Assembly (NCBI GenBank): GCA_040385525.1
Contig: JAZKHE010000001.1
Location: 37,156-101,155, forward strand
Reading direction: 5' to 3'
DNA length: 64,000 bases
Source of the DNA: JAZKHE01 sp040385525
Lineage (GTDB): Bacteria > Bacteroidota > Bacteroidia > UBA4408
Part shown: piece after piece, positions 16,731 to 24,643 of the stretch
Layout: every line of letters starts with the position of its first letter
Numbering within the stretch: the stretch's first letter is position 1
Notes under the pieces: generated by a model
What the model saw: the letters and a program-made list of their open reading frames with translations, nothing else
Database searches by the model: none
What the model was told of the DNA's origin: nothing
Program-made: the position numbers and the translations under genes

Positions 16731-18514
16731 ATTTGAACTCCAATTAAACAAACATCATCAATTTGTTCTAAACCACCTTTCCAATCTTCAAAGCAATGAT
16801 CTAGTTTTTGATATTGCTCGTACATTGGTTCGTTAGAAATTGACAATAGATATTTTTGTAATTGTTTGCTCATGAATTTTTTTCCTTGTGGTCCGCCAAA
16901 CTGATCTGGGAAACCATCAGTTAACGTGTAAACAACATCGCCTTTTTGAATCTCGAACTCACCTTGCACAAATGGTGTTTTATCTCTATCGTGTTTACCT
17001 ATCGGCATTCTATCTGCTTGCAATGCAATTAATTCTCCATTACGAGCAATCCATACAGGATTATTTGCTGCAGCATAGGTTATTTTGTTGTTTTTAAAAT
17101 CGAAACAAACAATGCTACAATCCATACCATCTTTACCGCCTTCTTCGCTACCATCGTTAGAAAGATGTTTGATAATTTTGCTACGTGTTGCGTTTAAAAT
17201 ATCGGCTGGTTCTAATAATTTATCAGAAACAATAGCTTCGTTTAAACAAGAAATATTTAAAATACTCATAATAGCTCCTGGTACTCCATGACCAGTGCTA
17301 TCTGCAGTAACTAATGCAAAATTACCATTACTTAATTGAGAAGCCCAGTAAAAATCGCCACTTACCACATCTTTTGGTTTAAAGAAAATAAAGTAGTCTC
17401 TTAAGTTTTCGCGTAACATATTGTTGTTTGCCAACAACGAATACTGAATACGTTTTGCGTAACGAATACTATCGGTAACTTGCGTATATAACTCTCCGAG
17501 AATATGATTTTTTTCTTCAATATCTTGTTTTTGGCGAACAACTTCTTCAGTTCTTTCAATAATTTTACCTTCTAGAACACGTTCGTTTTCTTCTAAGCCA
17601 ATACGCATTTTTAGTAATGCGTGCCCCAAAGTATCTTCGTCTGATAAAGGTTTGTAGTAAGAAGTAAAGTTACCAGAACCCACTTCTCGAGCAAACTCTG
17701 TGGTGCTACTCAAACCATCAACCATATAATTTAGCGCCACCGACATCTCGCCAATTTCATCATTTCTGTCGGGCATTTTTTCTTCGGGCAAAACTCCTTT
17801 ACCCATACGTAACAAAACACGTTTTAAATATTCTATTGGTTTTACAATAGAACGAACGGTAAAAATTGCGGTTAAAATACCACCAACTACAAGAAAAATA
17901 CCTAATATAATTACAACCCATTTTAAACGGTTAAAAGACGAAACCATGTCCTTACTCTTAACAATTGAGTTGTTGTGGTGCACTTCTACTAATCGCTCTA
18001 ACTCTACTAGTATTTCTCTGTATTTCGAGTCAATTTCTCCTTCAGCAACAGATTCTTGAATAAACAGTAAGGAAGGATCTTCATAACTTTCAAAAGTACT
18101 TAACGGAGTCATTACTTCGTTTTCATACATAGCTGTTAGCTCTTTAATTTTATTAAATAAAGATTTAACACTGTCTTGTTCCGCTTTTTTCCACATTTCA
18201 GAAAGCGTAGTAATTTTTTTCTGTAAGTCTGGAAGTTGCGTATAAATTGCGTTTCTAAGTTTTACCTTATCTTGATTATCGTTTCCGCTTTGAAAATACG
18301 CCCATTTATAAATCATCATTTTAGAGCGGACCATTGTTAAATTCAGTTCCTCTAAAGCAGTAACCGAAGGTGTATAAATATCGTTTATCTCATCGTTTAT
18401 TTTTCGAGAAGAACTAGTTGTAAATAACGTTAGGACAAAAGCTATACCAGTTAGAAAGATTAAGACACCAAAGCCTAAACCTATTCGTTTACCAATTGTA
18501 AATTTAAATTTCAT
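16727..18514 (-). CDS. HAMP-domain PP2C/SpoIIE-type protein phosphatase
   Basis: 595 residues: membrane helix (about 12-32), periplasmic four-helix sensor (33-195), second helix (about 197-217), HAMP domain (218-270), linker coiled coil and a PP2C-type phosphatase domain (379-595). The metal-binding aspartates are present: GDFYW (Asp387), TADSTGHG (Asp405), GMDCS (Asp465), LTDGF (Asp533), DDV (586-587). Proteins of this class dephosphorylate serine on STAS-type anti-anti-sigma factors. It is the last gene of an operon with a YfiR-like protein and a TPR protein, which suggests periplasmic sensing. An AGGGAGA site lies nine bases before the ATG. Confidence 0.92.
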   Translation of the reverse strand: MKFKFTIGKRIGLGFGVLIFLTGIAFVLTLFTTSSSRKINDEINDIYTPSVTALEELNLTMVRSKMMIYKWAYFQSGNDNQDKVKLRNAIYTQLPDLQKKITTLSEMWKKAEQDSVKSLFNKIKELTAMYENEVMTPLSTFESYEDPSLLFIQESVAEGEIDSKYREILVELERLVEVHHNNSIVKSKDMVSSFNRLKWVVIILGIFLVVGGILTAIFTVRSIVKPIEYLKRVLLRMGKGVLPEEKMPDRNDEIGEMSVALNYMVDGLSSTTEFAREVGSGNFTSYYKPLSDEDTLGHALLKMRIGLEENERVLEGKIIERTEEVVRQKQDIEEKNHILGELYTQVTDSIRYAKRIQYSLLANNNMLRENLRDYFIFFKPKDVVSGDFYWASQLSNGNFALVTADSTGHGVPGAIMSILNISCLNEAIVSDKLLEPADILNATRSKIIKHLSNDGSEEGGKDGMDCSIVCFDFKNNKITYAAANNPVWIARNGELIALQADRMPIGKHDRDKTPFVQGEFEIQKGDVVYTLTDGFPDQFGGPQGKKFMSKQLQKYLLSISNEPMYEQYQKLDHCFEDWKGGLEQIDDVCLIGVQI

Positions 18515-18538
18515 GAACAGAATTCTCCCTAGTTAAAT

Positions 18539-19435
18539 TTACTTGTTTTGATCGATTTCGTCAATTTTCAGTTTGATTTCTTTTGACTTTTCTTCTTCGT
18601 TCAAACTAAAGTAGATACCAGACAAGCCAATAAGGGTTTCTTTTCGTTTTGGGTCGAGCTGATAGGCTTTTTCCATAAATGGTAACGATTGTTTAAATAA
18701 AACAACACAATCGTCTTGAATTTGATTTAGTGTTACCAAATCTAAATCGTAATCCATAGCATTAATTATGCTTACAGCTTGATTATAGTAAAGAATACCT
18801 AGGTTGTAATTAGCGCTTACATTGTTTGCATCAAGCGTTATAACTTTGCCATACGCTTCTTTAGCTTTTGCAAAAAAATCGACTTTACCTTTTCGATTTG
18901 CTTCGTACGCTCTTGTGTACATAGAAGCTAAAGCCAAATTAAAATCAATGTCTTTTTTAGTAATATCGGTAGCTGGTTCAGGAATTACAATAGCTTTTCT
19001 GTATAACTCATAAGCCTCTATAGCAAACTGATAATTTGTACTATCTATAGATTGAACTGCATCATTAAAATAAGTGGTTGCTATATATTTTATGTTTTTG
19101 TTATTGTCTTCGTTATTTTCTCCTTTAGTATCAATTTCTTTCGATTTTAAGAAGGCTGCCATTGCTTCTTTTCTAATATCCACTTTACGTTTGCCAGCTT
19201 CTTTTTTAGAGTAAATGCTTTTGTAAATATATCCTTTTACATACCAAGCGTAAGGGTCGTTTGCAGAAATGGGATTTATAACCGCAGAATCGATTGCACC
19301 TTTAGCTTTATCTAAGTCACCAGCTTGTTGATATGCAATAGCTCTGTTGATCGCAGAATTCTGCGCTTGAATTGTTTTGCTTATCCCAAACAAAACAAAT
19401 AACAACAATATTATGTATTTGCTTACATTTTTCAT
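18539..19435 (-). CDS. Secreted tetratricopeptide-repeat protein
   Basis: 298 residues with a signal peptide (1-24, cut after TIQAQ). TPR-like helices follow (AINRAIAYQQAGDLDKAKGA; AKEAYGKVITLDANNVSANY; LPFMEKAYQLDPKRKETLI). TPRs bind other proteins. It lies between a YfiR-like gene (ATGA overlap) and the HAMP-PP2C phosphatase gene (24 bases), so I infer a periplasmic adaptor in one signalling module. No enzymatic motif is visible. Confidence 0.85.
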   Translation of the reverse strand: MKNVSKYIILLLFVLFGISKTIQAQNSAINRAIAYQQAGDLDKAKGAIDSAVINPISANDPYAWYVKGYIYKSIYSKKEAGKRKVDIRKEAMAAFLKSKEIDTKGENNEDNNKNIKYIATTYFNDAVQSIDSTNYQFAIEAYELYRKAIVIPEPATDITKKDIDFNLALASMYTRAYEANRKGKVDFFAKAKEAYGKVITLDANNVSANYNLGILYYNQAVSIINAMDYDLDLVTLNQIQDDCVVLFKQSLPFMEKAYQLDPKRKETLIGLSGIYFSLNEEEKSKEIKLKIDEIDQNK

Positions 19436-19959
19436 TCAATAACTGCTGCTGCGGTGTTAATTAATTGAGCGCCTACTTTTAGGTCGTTTTTTTCTGCATT
19501 TACTTTATTTACTTCATATTGAAGCTTATTGTCTTTCCAAACAAAATTAATAATTGAACCTTTATTAACCATTCCGACTTTATCAGTAACAATAAGAGTT
19601 GATGATTTTTTCAATTTACTAACAATCTCTGATAGATTTTCGAAATTATTAGGGACGAAAAGAAGTTGACAATTAGTTATTTGAGCTGGAGTTGCAAAAT
19701 TTTTAACTTCTATCGTTTGATTATTTACCTTCTTATCTTTTGTGTTTTCTAAAACTTTGCCATAAATAGGTGTTGTTCCTAAAACTCCAATAATAAAATT
19801 ACCTTGTTTTGCAGCAGCTGGCCAATCAATATATTTTGTGAAATTGTACAAATAACCTGCTTTTCGAGGGGTTAAAGTATCATCAACAGCAGGCATATAG
19901 CTGCTGACAGCAACTAAGCAAAAACATAAAATTAATTTTAATGTGTTTTGTGTTTTCAT
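19432..19959 (-). CDS. YfiR-like (DUF4154) periplasmic protein
   Basis: 175 residues with a signal peptide (about 1-24). The body matches the YfiR/DUF4154 pattern: AGYLYNFTKYIDWP, FIIGVLGTTPIYG, NCQLLFVP, TLIVTDKVG, GSIINFVWKDNKLQYEVN and a C-terminal VGAQLINTAAAVIE. In Pseudomonas, YfiR is a periplasmic repressor of the diguanylate cyclase YfiN. Here it starts an operon with a TPR protein and a HAMP-PP2C phosphatase, with no cyclase beside it. Its target is therefore inferred to be the phosphatase sensor. Confidence 0.85.
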   Translation of the reverse strand: MKTQNTLKLILCFCLVAVSSYMPAVDDTLTPRKAGYLYNFTKYIDWPAAAKQGNFIIGVLGTTPIYGKVLENTKDKKVNNQTIEVKNFATPAQITNCQLLFVPNNFENLSEIVSKLKKSSTLIVTDKVGMVNKGSIINFVWKDNKLQYEVNKVNAEKNDLKVGAQLINTAAAVIE

Positions 19960-20010
19960 ACCTTTTACGAAAGCAATAATAAGTAATATTTTGCTAAAAA
20001 CAAGTTTTTA

Positions 20011-21066
20011 CTAAAAAAATCTTTTTGCATTTACCTCGTCGTCTATTTTTTTTTCAAATAACAAGTGCTCAGCAAGTTGCTTTGCAAAAAACGGACCAAT
20101 CATAATGCCTTTTGTTCCTAAACCGTTAAAAACAGCTACAGCATTGTGTTGTGGATGAGTTCCCAAAATTGGTCTTCTGTCGAAACTTGATGGTCGGATG
20201 CCTGATTCGTGTTTTAAAACAGAGTAATTTACGCTAATTAATTGGTTTAATTTTGCGAGAACTTCTTCTTTTCCTTTTTCTTCGGGCAAATCGTTTTCGT
20301 AATTCCAGTTGTAAGTTGAACCTGTTTTAAATATTCCGTTACCGATGGGCAAAACAAAAACACCTTTATTGATAATATCAACTGTATTCAATTCATTACT
20401 TTCTAATATTAGCACATCACCTTTTACAGGTTTTAATTTACAAAATGGAGTGTATGGATTATTTATTCCATTATGTCCTTCGCAAAAAATTATTTTTTTA
20501 GCTGTGTAGTGTTTCCATTTTACTGAATCAGTTTCTACAACAATATCATCGTAATTTATTTTTTCGGCAACAAAAGAATTATTTTGTTTGAGCCTATCTT
20601 TAAACGCGTTTAGCAACAAAGGCAAATCAACATTGCCAGTATGATTTAACAAAGCATAACCAAACTCTTTGTTTTTTATAAACGGATTATATTCAGCTAA
20701 ATTAGATTCCCCAAAATAATTAATTCCTGTTTGTTCTTTTGTTTTTTTTTGCCAAAACTCTCGTTCTTCGTGACTAGCAAAAAACTTTACTATACTTTTT
20801 TTGTTCAAGAATTTAACACCTAAATCCTTTTCAAATTCTGTATAAAAATTTTCTAAAAAAGGAATTAATTCATCTGCTCGCCAGCTTTTAACTAGTCTTT
20901 TAAAAACAATTGGATTGTAAATTCCTGCGGCAACTTTTGAAGAGGTATATTCTTTTTCTTCGTCGATTACCAAAACAGTTTGATTGTTTTTTTGTAAAAA
21001 ATAAGTGAGTAACGTTCCCGCTATGCCTTGTCCAACAACAATAAAATCAACTTGTTTGGTTTCCAT
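20011..21066 (-). CDS. FAD-dependent amine/amino-acid oxidoreductase (DAO family)
   Basis: 351 residues. The N-terminal Rossmann fold carries FIVVGQGIAGTLLTYFL (8-24), followed by the acidic end of strand 2 (VLVIDEE). The C-terminal part has GIRPSSFDRRPILG and FNGLGTKGIMIGPFFA, typical of the D-amino-acid oxidase / MnmC-C / glycine oxidase fold. The substrate is unknown. It is the last gene of a tatD-ansA-oxidoreductase unit; its start overlaps the ansA stop (TAATG). The asparaginase neighbour hints at amino-acid metabolism, but this is only context. Confidence 0.88.
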   Translation of the reverse strand: METKQVDFIVVGQGIAGTLLTYFLQKNNQTVLVIDEEKEYTSSKVAAGIYNPIVFKRLVKSWRADELIPFLENFYTEFEKDLGVKFLNKKSIVKFFASHEEREFWQKKTKEQTGINYFGESNLAEYNPFIKNKEFGYALLNHTGNVDLPLLLNAFKDRLKQNNSFVAEKINYDDIVVETDSVKWKHYTAKKIIFCEGHNGINNPYTPFCKLKPVKGDVLILESNELNTVDIINKGVFVLPIGNGIFKTGSTYNWNYENDLPEEKGKEEVLAKLNQLISVNYSVLKHESGIRPSSFDRRPILGTHPQHNAVAVFNGLGTKGIMIGPFFAKQLAEHLLFEKKIDDEVNAKRFF

Positions 21067-22094
21067 TAGTTTATTGTTAACTCTCCGCTAATTGGTGTAG
21101 CTAAAAGTTGTTTTGTTTTTTCTAAACTCAATTCTTGTCCTAAAACAAACATAAGTTTTGTGATGGCAGCTTCAAAAGTAATGTCGTAACCGCCAATTAC
21201 ACCAATATCGTTAAAGCTTTTACTGGTTTCGTATTTGCCTTGTAAAACAGCGCCTCTGTTGCATTGCGTAACATTGTAAACAATAATATTGTTTTTTACT
21301 GCATTAGCAATTGCATCTAAAAACCATTTTTGTGTTGAAGCGTTTCCCGAACCAAATGTTTCTAAAACAATTGCTTTTAAATTTTTTGTTTGTAAAATAG
21401 CATTCACAAGATTTTCGGATATGCCTGGAAATAGCTTTAAAACGCCAACATCTGAACTTAATTTTTTGTCTGCTTTAAATTTAGCTGCAGATTCTGAATG
21501 TATAAATTGATTGTTATATTGAATATGAACTCCTGCTTCTGCTAGATGCGGATAGTTAGGTGATTTAAAAGCATCAAAATGTTCTGAATTGTATTTATGT
21601 GTTCTGTTTCCTCGATATAATTTATACTCAAAATAAATTGCTACTTCGGGCACCAATGCTTTTCCTTCAGCTGTTTTTGCTGCTGCAATTTCAATGGCAG
21701 TAATTAAGTTTTCTTTTCCGTCGGTACGAATAATTCCGATGGGCAATTGCGAACCAGTTAAAATTACTGGCTTACATAAACCCTGTAACAAAAAGCTCAA
21801 TGCAGAAGCCGTATAAGCCATGGTATCTGAGCCATGCAGAATAACAAAACCATCGTAATTATTATAATTTTTTTCGATTATTTCAACCAATTCTATCCAA
21901 ATAGAAGGTTGCATATCCGACGAATCAATAGGTGGTTGAAAAGAATGTGAGTGCAACTTAAAATTAAACTGACTCAACTCTGGAATTTGATTGGTTAAGT
22001 GTTCAAAATTAAACGGAACCAACGATTTAGATTTTGGATCTTGCACCATTCCTATGGTTCCGCCTGTATAAATAAGCAATATAGATGCACTCAT
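21066..22094 (-). CDS. ansA: Type I (cytoplasmic) L-asparaginase
   Basis: 342 residues, without a signal peptide, as for cytoplasmic type I enzymes. The two catalytic threonine motifs are visible: IYTGGTIG (8-15) and the ILHGSDTMAYTASALSF block, with a Lys in RTDGKENLITA. It hydrolyses asparagine to aspartate and ammonia. The start overlaps the tatD stop by four bases (ATGA) and its stop overlaps the next start (TAATG), so the three genes are tightly coupled. Confidence 0.95.
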   Translation of the reverse strand: MSASILLIYTGGTIGMVQDPKSKSLVPFNFEHLTNQIPELSQFNFKLHSHSFQPPIDSSDMQPSIWIELVEIIEKNYNNYDGFVILHGSDTMAYTASALSFLLQGLCKPVILTGSQLPIGIIRTDGKENLITAIEIAAAKTAEGKALVPEVAIYFEYKLYRGNRTHKYNSEHFDAFKSPNYPHLAEAGVHIQYNNQFIHSESAAKFKADKKLSSDVGVLKLFPGISENLVNAILQTKNLKAIVLETFGSGNASTQKWFLDAIANAVKNNIIVYNVTQCNRGAVLQGKYETSKSFNDIGVIGGYDITFEAAITKLMFVLGQELSLEKTKQLLATPISGELTIN

Positions 22095-22864
22095 AAATTA
22101 AATAATTTTAATGCGTTTGCTGTTGTTATTTCTGCAACTTCATCAACAGAACAATTTTTTATTTCAGCTACTTTTTTTGCAATTAAAGGAATATAAGTGC
22201 TTCGATTATTTTTTCCGCGATGTGGAACTGGCGCTAAATAAGGCGCATCGGTTTCTAAAATTATATGTTGCAAATCAACTTGCTCCACAACTTTATCTAA
22301 GCCTGAATTTTTAAAAGTTACCACGCCACCAATTCCTAAACTAAAACCCAAATCAATTACTTGCTGTGCTTGTTCTGCATTACCAGAAAAACAATGAAAC
22401 ACACCATTATTATCTGTGTTTTTTTTGTAATATTTTGAAACTACTTCTAGCGTTTCATCAAATGAATTTCGGGTGTGAATAGCAATGGGTAATTTCTTCT
22501 CCATTGCCCATTCTATTTGGGTAGAAAAGCATTTTATCTGCTCATCTTTAAATGTTTTTTCCCAATATAAATCAATACCAATTTCGCCAACTGCACAATA
22601 ATTATTTTTATCTAAATGTGTTTTAATTATTTTCAATTCTGCTTCGTAATTTTCTTTAACGTAGCATGGATGAAGTCCCATCATAGCAAAACAATTTTCT
22701 GGAAATAGTTTTGTTATGGCTTCCATTTTTTCGATAGATGAACTATCAATATTTGGCATCAACATTTTTTTTACATTAAACTGAAGCGCTTCGTTAACGT
22801 GATTAAAGTTTTCGCTATCAAACTCTTCCGAATACAAATGGGTGTGTGTGTCAACAAAATACAT
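22091..22864 (-). CDS. TatD-family metal-dependent deoxyribonuclease
   Basis: 257 residues, the family's usual length. Metal ligands of the TIM barrel are visible: FVDTHTHLY (His7, His9), VGEIGIDLYW (Glu), IHTRNS, GVFHCFSGN and LETDAPYLAP. TatD proteins are 3'-5' nucleases acting in DNA repair or degradation in the cytoplasm. First gene of the tatD-ansA-oxidoreductase operon. Its -7 box lies only four bases from the ATG. Confidence 0.93.
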   Translation of the reverse strand: MYFVDTHTHLYSEEFDSENFNHVNEALQFNVKKMLMPNIDSSSIEKMEAITKLFPENCFAMMGLHPCYVKENYEAELKIIKTHLDKNNYCAVGEIGIDLYWEKTFKDEQIKCFSTQIEWAMEKKLPIAIHTRNSFDETLEVVSKYYKKNTDNNGVFHCFSGNAEQAQQVIDLGFSLGIGGVVTFKNSGLDKVVEQVDLQHIILETDAPYLAPVPHRGKNNRSTYIPLIAKKVAEIKNCSVDEVAEITTANALKLFNL

Positions 22865-22868
22865 AGCT

Positions 22869-22876
22869 CAAAAGTA
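22869..22876 (-). promoter_or_regulatory. -7 box TACTTTTG of the tatD operon
   Basis: Minus-strand TAnnTTTG match separated from the ATG (22864) by only AGCT, which implies a leaderless or nearly leaderless transcript. Confidence 0.5.
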
Positions 22877-22943
22877 AATAAAGTTTTTGTAAGAGCGAAT
22901 AACTAAATTGCTTAATGAATTGGCATTGTGATAAAATAAAATC

Positions 22944-22951
22944 TATTTTTG
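22944..22951 (+). promoter_or_regulatory. -7 box TATTTTTG of the GT9 gene
   Basis: TAnnTTTG match four bases before the ATG at 22956. A TTG at 22926-22928, 15 bases upstream, may be the -33 element. Confidence 0.5.
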
Positions 22952-22955
22952 TGTA

Positions 22956-23933
22956 ATGGTAAAGTATTTAGTAATCCGTTTTAGTTCTATTGGCGACATT
23001 GTGCTTACAAGTCCTTTATTGCGTTGTTTAAAACAACAAGTTGAAGGTGCAGAAATTCATTTTTTAACCAAAAAAGGTTTTGCCAATATTGTAAAAAACA
23101 ATCCTAACGTAAGCAAAGTTTATACCATAGAAAGCAGTATTTACGAAGTTTTACCTCAGTTAAAAGCTGAAGATTATACTTACGTAATTGATTTGCATTA
23201 CAACTTACGAAGCGTAATGCTTAAAATGAGATTAAACAAACTCGCATTTACTTTTAATAAATTAAATATTAAAAAATGGATGTTGGTTAACTTTAAACAT
23301 TCTTCTTTACCAAAAACACATATTGTTGATAGATATCTTGAAACCGTAAAATTATTTGGTGTGAAAAATGACGGAAAAGGTTTAGATTTTTTTATTGCAA
23401 AGGAAGAAGAGATAGATGTTTTAACGCTTCCTGAAGTTTTTCATAATGGCTATGTGGCTTTTGTTATTGGCGCAAAACATTTTACAAAACGATTACCAAC
23501 AAAAAAAATAATTTCTATTTGCGATAAAATAAAATTGCCAGTTCTTTTATTAGGCGGAAAAGAAGACGAACAAAATGCAAACGAAATTTTAAAAAACAGC
23601 AGGGCAACTATTTATAATGCTTGTGGAAAATATTCGTTACAACAATCGGCATCGCTTGTAAAACAAGCCACAAAAGTAATTACACACGATACGGGTTTAA
23701 TGCACGTTGCAGCAGCATTTAATAAAGAAATTATTTCGGTGTGGGGGAATACAGTTCCTGAATTTGGTATGACGCCTTATTTGGCAACGGATGCTAAACC
23801 CGCTAAAATTATTGAAGTAAATGGTTTGTCGTGCCGACCATGTAGCAAAATAGGTTTTAATAAATGTCCGCGTAAGCATTTTAATTGCATGAATTTAATT
23901 GATGAAAATGAAATAATTGAAAGTGTAAACTAA
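22956..23933 (+). CDS. Glycosyltransferase family 9 (heptosyltransferase-like)
   Basis: 325 residues. It opens with VIRFSSIGDIVLTSPLLRCL, the classical GT9 N-terminus. It contains FVIGAKHFTKRLP, LLGGKEDE and the donor-site block ITHDTGLMHVAAAF, in which the HDTGxMH motif binds the sugar nucleotide. Family members add heptose or related sugars to the lipopolysaccharide core at the inner face of the membrane. The cysteine-rich end (GLSCRPCSKIGFNKCP) is common in GT9 proteins. Eleven bases separate it from the next gene. Confidence 0.93.
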   Translation: MVKYLVIRFSSIGDIVLTSPLLRCLKQQVEGAEIHFLTKKGFANIVKNNPNVSKVYTIESSIYEVLPQLKAEDYTYVIDLHYNLRSVMLKMRLNKLAFTFNKLNIKKWMLVNFKHSSLPKTHIVDRYLETVKLFGVKNDGKGLDFFIAKEEEIDVLTLPEVFHNGYVAFVIGAKHFTKRLPTKKIISICDKIKLPVLLLGGKEDEQNANEILKNSRATIYNACGKYSLQQSASLVKQATKVITHDTGLMHVAAAFNKEIISVWGNTVPEFGMTPYLATDAKPAKIIEVNGLSCRPCSKIGFNKCPRKHFNCMNLIDENEIIESVN

Positions 23934-23943
23934 CTTTTAAATC

Positions 23944-24642
23944 ATGAAAAAAGTAATTTTATTTTTCGCATTAATAGCGTTTTCATTTAGCGGTAATGCT
24001 CAATTCATTAAAAATCCAACTGTAGATTTATTAAAAGACGATAGTTCTATTAAACAACTATTAGCTAACTTAATAGAAGGTTGGGAAGTTAAAACCGACA
24101 GCACTGCAATGTGTTTTTACAGAAAAGAAAAAGCTTGGATTCCGCGCGAAAATTTAAAATCGCTTTTAGCTTGCGAAACCTGTAAAGCTACTTTACCACC
24201 ATCGAGAGTAATTAACTTTAACATGGATAAACGTATGTGTTTTGAAGTGCCTGTTTATTTTAAATTATATGTTTCTACTTTAAGCGATGCAAACGAAGTT
24301 GAAAAGATTAAAGCAAATAATATTGCAAAATCAGCTGAAATTGAAAAAGTAAAATCTAAACATAAACACGGCGAGTTAGAAACAAAATATAATTTAGACA
24401 TGTTGAGTAATTTTTCTGCAAGTATGACTAAAAGCGAAGTTAAAGCCAGAACAAAATATTTAACTGATTTGAAAAACGCAGGTTTTGTTTTACCCCCAAC
24501 GCATTTGGGAGAAAAATATGCGTTGCATTTAGTCTATGTACAAGGAGATATTGATAGCGAAAAAACTGATCCTCCGGGAATTAACAACGAAGTTAAAGCT
24601 ATTAGAACTTTGCTAAGTGGTTACTGCGAAGAAGTAAAATAA
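23944..24642 (+). CDS. Secreted protein of unknown function
   Basis: 232 residues with a signal peptide (1-20, cut after GNAQ). The mature part is mixed alpha/beta with two CxxC-like spots (LLACETCKAT) and a charged helical middle (IEKVKSKHKHGELETKY). No family is recognised. It follows the GT9 gene by ten bases and is likely cotranscribed. It ends one base before the convergent purF-like gene, with no terminator between. Confidence 0.75.
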   Translation: MKKVILFFALIAFSFSGNAQFIKNPTVDLLKDDSSIKQLLANLIEGWEVKTDSTAMCFYRKEKAWIPRENLKSLLACETCKATLPPSRVINFNMDKRMCFEVPVYFKLYVSTLSDANEVEKIKANNIAKSAEIEKVKSKHKHGELETKYNLDMLSNFSASMTKSEVKARTKYLTDLKNAGFVLPPTHLGEKYALHLVYVQGDIDSEKTDPPGINNEVKAIRTLLSGYCEEVK

Positions 24643-24643
24643 T

